Shown here in pieces: positions 15,857-19,749 of a stretch of DNA of 19,749 nt (position 1 is its first letter; every line of letters begins with the position of its first letter). A program made the position numbers and the translations under genes. The notes beneath the pieces were generated by a model that saw nothing but the letters and a program-made list of their open reading frames with translations, ran no database searches and was not told the origin of the DNA. The stretch lies in assembly GCA_903868035.1 (NCBI GenBank), contig CAIPTQ010000324.1, positions 1 through 19,749 on the forward strand, given 5' to 3'. Source of the DNA: an uncultured Phycisphaerales bacterium (GTDB lineage: Bacteria; Planctomycetota; Phycisphaerae; WQYP01).

Positions 15857-15900
15857 GAGAAACCCCTGAAAAAGAGCTGTTACACGCACCCAAAGGGCGC

Positions 15901-15926
15901 ATTATCCGCTGTCCAACCCATTGGAC
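15901..15926 (-). promoter_or_regulatory. promoter and candidate operator of the giant gene
   Basis: Minus-strand GATAAT (15901-15906) is a good -10 box about 45 nt before the ATG. Just upstream is the perfect inverted repeat GTCCAA-CCCA-TTGGAC (15911-15926), which would lie in the promoter spacer and could bind a dimeric regulator. The -35 is unclear (TTGCGT is the best candidate). The rest of the 220-nt gap to the PIN gene (15857-16076) shows no gene. Confidence 0.4.
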
Positions 15927-16050
15927 GCAAAAACTTAGACGCGGCAGACGCGGTTTGGTTCCCGGAAAAATGCCGCGGAGGGGGCAGTACGCGGAAAGGT
16001 GGAGCTACTCGCGGGATGCTAAAGTTGAAGGCCTGATGCACACGCGAGCC

Positions 16051-16081
16051 ATAAATATGCTATAATTGCGATAAATATGCT
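16051..16081 (+). promoter_or_regulatory. promoter with flanking direct repeats for the PIN gene pair
   Basis: A perfect TATAAT (16061-16066) is bracketed by two exact copies of ATAAATATGCT (16051-16061 and 16071-16081); the second overlaps the start codon at 16077. Binding at these repeats would block both promoter and start, the arrangement expected for toxin-antitoxin autoregulation. There is no Shine-Dalgarno and the leader would be at most a few nucleotides. Confidence 0.55.
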
Positions 16082-16517
16082 GATTTACCTTGACATGTGT
16101 TCCCTCAAGCGGCCCTTTGACGACCAGTCACAGCCGCGCGTTCATTTGGAAAGCGAAGCGGTTCTTGGCGCCCTCGCCATGGAATCGGACCTGTTGCAAT
16201 TCGTGCGCTCCGCCCCGTTGCTTTTGGAGAATTCCTATAATCCCGTGCCCGATCGCGCGGCACGCGTGAACCAATGGCTCATTGCGGCGCCAAGCGTGGC
16301 CTTGGATCACAACGCGTTCACATCGCGCATCGACGAATTGATGAAACTCGGATTCAAGGGTTTTGACGCCATGCACTTGGCTTGTGCCGAACAGGCGAAG
16401 GCCGACTTGTTTGTCTCGTGCGATGATCGCCTGCTGGCCGTGGCGAAACGTCATGCCCCGCAACTGCAAGTCCGGGTCATCGGGGTCTTGGAATTGTCCA
16501 AAGAGGTGATGACATGA
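16077..16517 (+). CDS. PIN-domain protein, candidate VapC-like toxin
   Basis: A 146-residue cytosolic protein with the PIN nuclease layout. It has an acidic first strand (MLIYLD, Asp6, then MCSLKRPFDDQ), Glu51 in 'LLLENSYNP', Asp97 in 'GFDAMHLACAEQAKADLF' and the pair Asp116/Asp117 in 'SCDDRLLAVAKRH'. These acidic residues would bind the metal used to cut RNA. It belongs to the 'LD-C-x-x-R-P-F-D-D-Q' subgroup rather than the classic VapC. The next gene overlaps it by 4 nt (ATGA), so the two are translated together; here the putative toxin comes first, the reverse of usual vapBC order. The start is the ATG at 16077, with TATAAT 10 nt upstream. Confidence 0.82.
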   Translation: MLIYLDMCSLKRPFDDQSQPRVHLESEAVLGALAMESDLLQFVRSAPLLLENSYNPVPDRAARVNQWLIAAPSVALDHNAFTSRIDELMKLGFKGFDAMHLACAEQAKADLFVSCDDRLLAVAKRHAPQLQVRVIGVLELSKEVMT

Positions 16518-16723
16518 CAACACTGCTGGAACCAGTTGAGCTGCGCTTCCGGGGTTTCGACGCGTTGCGCCGTTCCCTTGGCTGGGTGAATGCCGTGCGC
16601 TTCATCCAGCAGTACGAACCCAGTCGGCTCAATTACACCCAGGAGCGCGACGCCATTCTTCCGGAGTTAACCGCTACGGAGTTGTCGCGCCAAGTACAGG
16701 CGCTCACGCAAACCCCTTCCTGA
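16514..16723 (+). CDS. small protein paired with the PIN protein, putative antitoxin
   Basis: A 69-residue protein whose start overlaps the PIN stop. It contains 'LGWVNAVRFIQQYEPSRLNYTQERDAIL', which resembles a small family I have seen beside this PIN subgroup ('MVRFLQQFE...GDYT.ER'). No known DNA-binding fold can be named from sequence. Role as antitoxin is inferred from size, overlap and recurrent pairing. Only 66 nt separate it from pheA, which has its own promoter. Confidence 0.65.
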   Translation: MTTLLEPVELRFRGFDALRRSLGWVNAVRFIQQYEPSRLNYTQERDAILPELTATELSRQVQALTQTPS

Positions 16724-16776
16724 TTCTCACCCCTCTCCAGGCTTCATTCGCGTTCGACCCTGAAATGCCTTCACGT

Positions 16777-16782
16777 TATACT
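16777..16782 (+). promoter_or_regulatory. -10 box (TATACT) for pheA, leaderless arrangement
   Basis: TATACT ends 7 nt before the ATG at 16790. The intervening CCCCCTC is not a ribosome binding site, so the message is probably leaderless. There is no room for an attenuator or T-box. Confidence 0.5.
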
Positions 16783-16789
16783 CCCCCTC

Positions 16790-17899
16790 ATGTCCAAACC
16801 CACCCCCCACGACCCCCTCCACCCCCTCCGCGAGAAGATCGACGAACTCGACCTCCGCATCGTCGAACTCCTCAACGCCCGCGCCCGCATCGTCGTCGAT
16901 ATCGGCAAGATCAAACACCAGTCCGGCGCCCCCGTCTACGCCCCGGACCGCGAAAAGGTCGTCCTCGAACGCATCCGCCAGGCCAACAAGGCCGTCGGCG
17001 GGCCGCTGCCCAACTCCTGCCTCGAAGCCATTTACCGCGAGCTTATGTCCGGCAGCTTCGCCCTCGAAAAGCCCCTCCGCATCGCCTACCTCGGGCCCCA
17101 AGGCTCCTTCTCGCACTTGGCATCCGTCAAAAAGTTCGGCAACTCCGTCGAGCACGTCGCCCTCACCGACATCGCCGCCGTCTTCAAGGAGGTCGATTGC
17201 GGCCATGCCGACCTGGCGCTGGTGCCCATCGAAAATTCCACCGTCGGCGGCATCATCGAATCCATGGACGCCTTCCTCGAAACCCGCTCCGTCGTCATCG
17301 TCGCCGAGGTCCTCGTCGCCATCCACTCGCACTTCCTGGCCAACTGCCCCCCGGAGGAAGTCAAAATCGTCTACTCCAAGGGCGAGGCCCTCACCCAGTG
17401 CCGCCAGTGGCTCACCGCCACCTTCCCCAACATCCAGCGCATGGCCGTGGCCTCCAGCAGCAAGGCCGCCGAAATGGCCGCCATCGAAACCGGCGCCGCC
17501 GCCATCGGCTCGACACTGGCCGCCGAGCTCTACAACCTCAAAATCCTCTTCTCCAACATCGAGGACAACCCCCACAACGTCACCCGCTTTTTTGTCATCG
17601 GCAAATCCAATCACGCCCCCAAACGCACCGGCGACGACAAAACCTCCCTCCTGTTCACCACCGCCCACAAGTCCGGCGCGCTGGTGGACGTGCTGGACGT
17701 CTTCCGCCGCTTCAACCTCAACCTCACCAACATCGACACCCGCCCCAGCCAGAAGCGCAACTTCGAGTATTACTTCTTCACCGACATCGTCGGCCACAGC
17801 GAAGACGAAAACCTCCAGGCCGCCCTGAAGGAAGCGCGGCAGCATTGCCTGCAAATCGCGGTGTTGGGGAGTTTTCCGCGGGCGGCGGAGACACTGTAA
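16790..17899 (+). CDS. pheA: bifunctional chorismate mutase/prephenate dehydratase (P-protein)
   Basis: A 369-residue cytosolic enzyme that turns chorismate into prephenate and then phenylpyruvate for phenylalanine synthesis. Residues about 9-92 are an AroQ chorismate mutase (LREKIDELDLRIVELLNARARIV..IGKIK, then APDREKVVLERI). About 96-272 are the dehydratase with 'IAYLGPQGSFSHLA', 'VPIENSTVGGI' and 'NPHNVTRFFVIG', the last carrying the catalytic Thr-Arg-Phe. About 285-360 are an ACT domain ('SGALVDVLDVFRRFNLNLTNIDTRPSQ'), normally the phenylalanine feedback site; it has DTRPS where ESRP is typical. The N-terminal 'HDPLHPLREKID' is the usual short leader. It is flanked on both sides by toxin-antitoxin-like pairs. 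Its GC3 is very high, like the pdxA region, and it looks native. Confidence 0.96.
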   Translation: MSKPTPHDPLHPLREKIDELDLRIVELLNARARIVVDIGKIKHQSGAPVYAPDREKVVLERIRQANKAVGGPLPNSCLEAIYRELMSGSFALEKPLRIAYLGPQGSFSHLASVKKFGNSVEHVALTDIAAVFKEVDCGHADLALVPIENSTVGGIIESMDAFLETRSVVIVAEVLVAIHSHFLANCPPEEVKIVYSKGEALTQCRQWLTATFPNIQRMAVASSSKAAEMAAIETGAAAIGSTLAAELYNLKILFSNIEDNPHNVTRFFVIGKSNHAPKRTGDDKTSLLFTTAHKSGALVDVLDVFRRFNLNLTNIDTRPSQKRNFEYYFFTDIVGHSEDENLQAALKEARQHCLQIAVLGSFPRAAETL

Positions 17900-17970
17900 T
17901 TGCCCTGATAAACAGGCCGGTGGAGGGGCATGGTGGCGGAGGGGTCGGGCAGTGGGTTCACAGTTTACAG

Positions 17971-17999
17971 TTTGCACTAGCTATAACCATCGCTATAAT
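17971..17999 (+). promoter_or_regulatory. promoter of the RHH/MazF pair
   Basis: TTTGCA (17971-17976), a 17-nt spacer and a perfect TATAAT (17994-17999). This is the best complete promoter in the window. Transcription would begin about 7 nt later, at the ATG at 18007, giving a leaderless message. Confidence 0.6.
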
Positions 18000-18002
18000 C
18001 AT
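17980..18002. promoter_or_regulatory. candidate operator: direct repeat over the -10 box
   Basis: GCTATAACCAT (17980-17990) and GCTATAATCAT (17992-18002) match at 10 of 11 positions with a 12-bp period, and the second contains the -10 box. Ribbon-helix-helix antitoxins commonly bind such tandem sites, so this is probably the autoregulation site of the downstream pair. Confidence 0.45.
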
Positions 18003-18006
18003 GTGT

Positions 18007-18240
18007 ATGAAAACCGTGCAGATGACATTGGATGAATCACTGGTACTCGAAGTGGATCGTGCCGCCGCCCAGCGGGGAACAACCCGCTCGGCCTTTACGC
18101 GCGAAGCGCTGCGCCACGCACTGGCGCGGGACCAGGAAAAGCGTCTGGAGGAAAAGCACCGCCTCGGATACCTCAAAAAGCCCGTCACCAAAGATGAATT
18201 TGGAAACTGGGAATCCCTGCAAGCCTGGGGTGAACCGTGA
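18007..18240 (+). CDS. ribbon-helix-helix (CopG/Arc-type) antitoxin
   Basis: A 77-residue protein. Residues 1 to about 40 (MKTVQMTLDESLVLEVDRAAAQRGTTRSAFTREALRHAL) have the strand-helix-helix pattern of MetJ/Arc repressors, with the DNA-contacting strand at the N-terminus. The charged tail (KRLEEKHRLGYLKKPV.KDEFGNW) would bind and neutralise the toxin. The ATG at 18007 was preferred over the in-frame ATG at 18001 because it lies 7 nt after TATAAT, the same spacing as pheA. The downstream MazF gene overlaps by 4 nt. Confidence 0.85.
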   Translation: MKTVQMTLDESLVLEVDRAAAQRGTTRSAFTREALRHALARDQEKRLEEKHRLGYLKKPVTKDEFGNWESLQAWGEP

Positions 18241-18557
18241 AACGCGGGGAAGTCCGTTGGTGCAGATTCCCCCATCCGGACAAAAAACGCCCGGTCGTTA
18301 TTCTCACCCGCGACTCAGTCCAGCAATATCTCCATGAAGTCACCGTCGCGCCGATCTCGTCCACCATCCGCGACATTCCCACGGAAATCCTCCTCTCACC
18401 CGCCGACGGCATGCCCCGTCCTTGCGCTATTAACTTCGACCACGTCCAAACCATCTCCCGGCAGCGCCTCGGCCTCCTTATCACCACGCTCAGCCCCCAG
18501 AAAATGCGCTCTCTTCAGCCGGCCTTGCTCTTCGCACTCGGCTTCGGCAGCCAGTAA
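18237..18557 (+). CDS. MazF/PemK-family endoribonuclease toxin
   Basis: A 106-residue protein that starts at GTG inside the antitoxin stop (GTGA overlap). Family features are 'MKRGEVRWCRFPHPDKKRPVVILTRDSV', 'VTVAPISSTIRDIPTEI' (the conserved Thr/Ser-rich strand) and 'CAINFDHVQTISRQRLG'. MazF toxins cut mRNA at short sequences and are held inactive by the partner antitoxin. All core motifs are present and the length is normal, so it looks intact. The recognition sequence cannot be predicted. It is convergent with the fic gene. Confidence 0.9.
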   Translation: MKRGEVRWCRFPHPDKKRPVVILTRDSVQQYLHEVTVAPISSTIRDIPTEILLSPADGMPRPCAINFDHVQTISRQRLGLLITTLSPQKMRSLQPALLFALGFGSQ

Positions 18558-18559
18558 TT

Positions 18560-18731
18560 GCCAGAATATTTGAATGTTGTGAATGTTTGTGCGGCGGCGT
18601 ACTCGAGAAAATCGGGGGCCATTTCGACCGCATCGGTGGAGTCCAATTCCCCCAGCGAAGGAACTGCCTTGGGTGCCGCAGGCGGTGGCCCGCGCGGCGG
18701 TGAGTTTGGCGCGGGTTTCGGCTTCGTTCAT
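18560..18731 (-). pseudogene. possible remnant of a gene downstream of fic
   Basis: The ATG at 18731 overlaps the fic stop (ATGA) and opens with MNEAETRAKL, which resembles the first residues of type I restriction HsdR subunits; fic genes do occur in type I restriction operons. After about ten residues the similarity is lost, and the open frame runs on only as antisense of mazF. Codons in the fic frame past its stop (to about 18600) read as plausible protein (ELDSTDAVEMAPDFLEYAAAQ), so this could instead be decayed sequence of another kind. Apart from this, the 170 nt between mazF and fic hold nothing I recognise. Confidence 0.25.
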
Positions 18732-19735
18732 GAAGCCCGCAGGGCGTAGCGTCCGCTTTTTTTGCCGCCCATTTTTTCGACCAGGCCGGCATCGAGCAAC
18801 GGGCGCAGCAAATCCATCGCCCCTTGCCGGGAGACGCCCAGCGCCTTCCATATTTCACGGGGCGCCATGCTGCCATGATCGCGCAGGAGATGCAGGAGCT
18901 TTTCCTGCCTGGGGCGCAGTACCAGTCTTTCAGTGGACTTGACCTGAACCAGTTGAATCCGCATCCAGGCCCGTTCGAGGGTTTGGCGCACCCCCGCGGC
19001 GCAGTACTCGAGCCAGGCGGTCAGATCGTCCCCCGTAAGCCGCACGCCTTGCAGGGCGGCGTAATAGCTGGGGCGGTCCTCCCAGTAGTATTCATCCACC
19101 GCGAAGATATGGTGCGTATCGAAGCCGCGGCGGTAGAGCTCCCAGAGGGCGAGGGCCCGTCCGGTGCGTCCATTGCCGTCGGCAAAGGGATGGATGGCCT
19201 CGAAGCGGTAGTGGACGATGGCGGAGCTGAGCACGGGTGAAAGGTCCAGGGAGGCGGTATTCCACCATGCGAGCAGCTCAAACATGAGCCCCGAGACCTC
19301 CGCGGGAAGCGGGGGAACATAAGGCCCGACGCGCACGGAAAAGGTGCGGTATTTCCCGGCCTCGCCTTGATCCATGACTTCTCCGGCGACGATGCGGTGC
19401 AGCGCAAAGATATCCTGCTGCCGGAGGATTTTCCGGTGGGAATTTTTCTCGATGTGACGGAGGGCGGCGAAATAGTTGAGAACCTCCCGCTGCGGGCGGG
19501 CGCCGGATGCGGAAAGCGCGCGTCCTTCTTCCAAGGCACGCACCTGCTCCAGCGTAAGAGGATTGCCCTCGATGGCGGTGGAGGCATGGGTATTCCGGGA
19601 GCGCGCGTCTTTTTGGAGGGCGGGAATCCAGGCCAGATCCACGGCGGCGTCCTGAATTTGCTGGCGCAGGGCCGCGACCTGCTCGACTTGGGAAAGCAGG
19701 AAGGGAGTAATGGTAAAATGCGGGATATAGGCCAT
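18728..19735 (-). CDS. Fic-domain AMP transferase with inhibitory motif and C-terminal winged helix
   Basis: A 335-residue cytosolic protein. The catalytic motif HPFADGNGRTGR is complete at residues 182-193 (His182). An N-terminal STAIEGN at 52-58 matches the inhibitory (S/T)xxxE(G/N) motif, so this is a self-inhibited (class II) Fic enzyme that would transfer AMP to a target protein once relieved. 'GEAGKYRTFSVRVG' is the usual flap region. Residues about 275-335 form a winged-helix-like domain (LHLLRDHGSMAPREIWKALGVSRQGAMDLLRPLLDAGLVEKMG). The ATG at 19735 is 14 nt from the window edge with no Shine-Dalgarno in view, so the start is the best visible rather than certain. The target protein is unknown. 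Confidence 0.9.
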   Translation of the reverse strand: MAYIPHFTITPFLLSQVEQVAALRQQIQDAAVDLAWIPALQKDARSRNTHASTAIEGNPLTLEQVRALEEGRALSASGARPQREVLNYFAALRHIEKNSHRKILRQQDIFALHRIVAGEVMDQGEAGKYRTFSVRVGPYVPPLPAEVSGLMFELLAWWNTASLDLSPVLSSAIVHYRFEAIHPFADGNGRTGRALALWELYRRGFDTHHIFAVDEYYWEDRPSYYAALQGVRLTGDDLTAWLEYCAAGVRQTLERAWMRIQLVQVKSTERLVLRPRQEKLLHLLRDHGSMAPREIWKALGVSRQGAMDLLRPLLDAGLVEKMGGKKSGRYALRAS

Positions 19736-19749
19736 GGAAAGAGGGTAGA

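Noticed and set aside
16727..17977. 416-codon open frame on the minus strand
   Set aside because: It is antisense to pheA, with repetitive Gly/Val/Asp/Glu composition.
1..19749. tRNA, rRNA, riboswitch, insertion sequence or integrase
   Set aside because: Nothing with the expected sequence or fold was seen by eye; intergenic gaps are short, mostly under 220 nt. A covariance-model search would settle small RNAs.

Overview
This is a GC-rich window that is almost fully coding. It looks chromosomal and most likely comes from a member of the PVC group, with a planctomycete (Phycisphaerae-like) source favoured. The indications are a secreted oligogalacturonate-lyase-type protein, a MoxR-like AAA+ ATPase of the 'GLRGQAKTR...NELPD' type, a 2145-residue exported macroglobulin-like protein carrying one autotransporter-type (PATR) beta repeat, and a mix of Shine-Dalgarno-led and apparently leaderless genes. 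The taxonomic call is inference from gene content; no rRNA or tRNA gene was recognised.

Layout. Positions 1-2943 are on the minus strand: an oligogalacturonate lyase-like exported protein (cut by the window edge), argininosuccinate synthase (argG) and a PfkB sugar kinase, probably a 2-keto-3-deoxygluconate kinase. Lyase and kinase would fit one pectin-degradation route, with argG lying between them. Next come a plus-strand MoxR-like ATPase, a convergent SAM methyltransferase and an RluA-family pseudouridine synthase. Divergent from the last is a compact plus-strand cofactor operon: riboflavin synthase, pdxA (4-nt overlap) and a class IV PLP aminotransferase resembling aminodeoxychorismate lyase. 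A 24-bp perfect palindrome separates this operon from the giant minus-strand gene at 9419-15856.

The right end is an accessory segment wrapped around a housekeeping gene. It holds a PIN-domain protein with a small overlapping partner (candidate toxin-antitoxin pair), the bifunctional chorismate mutase/prephenate dehydratase (pheA), a ribbon-helix-helix/MazF pair, and a Fic protein with an N-terminal inhibitory motif. A short stretch next to fic may be a remnant of another gene.

The most unusual signals are these. (1) Heptanucleotide tandem repeats sit in frame inside two conserved enzymes, pdxA and the methyltransferase; because 7 is not a multiple of 3, copy-number change would shift the frame. 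(2) A single PATR repeat plus a Gly-rich tract sits inside the giant exported protein, with codon use unlike its surroundings. (3) TATAAT-like boxes recur 6-7 nt (once 10 nt) upstream of ATG codons that lack a Shine-Dalgarno, which points to leaderless transcription. (4) The PIN/small-protein pair has a direct repeat flanking its -10 box and may be a little-described toxin-antitoxin type.
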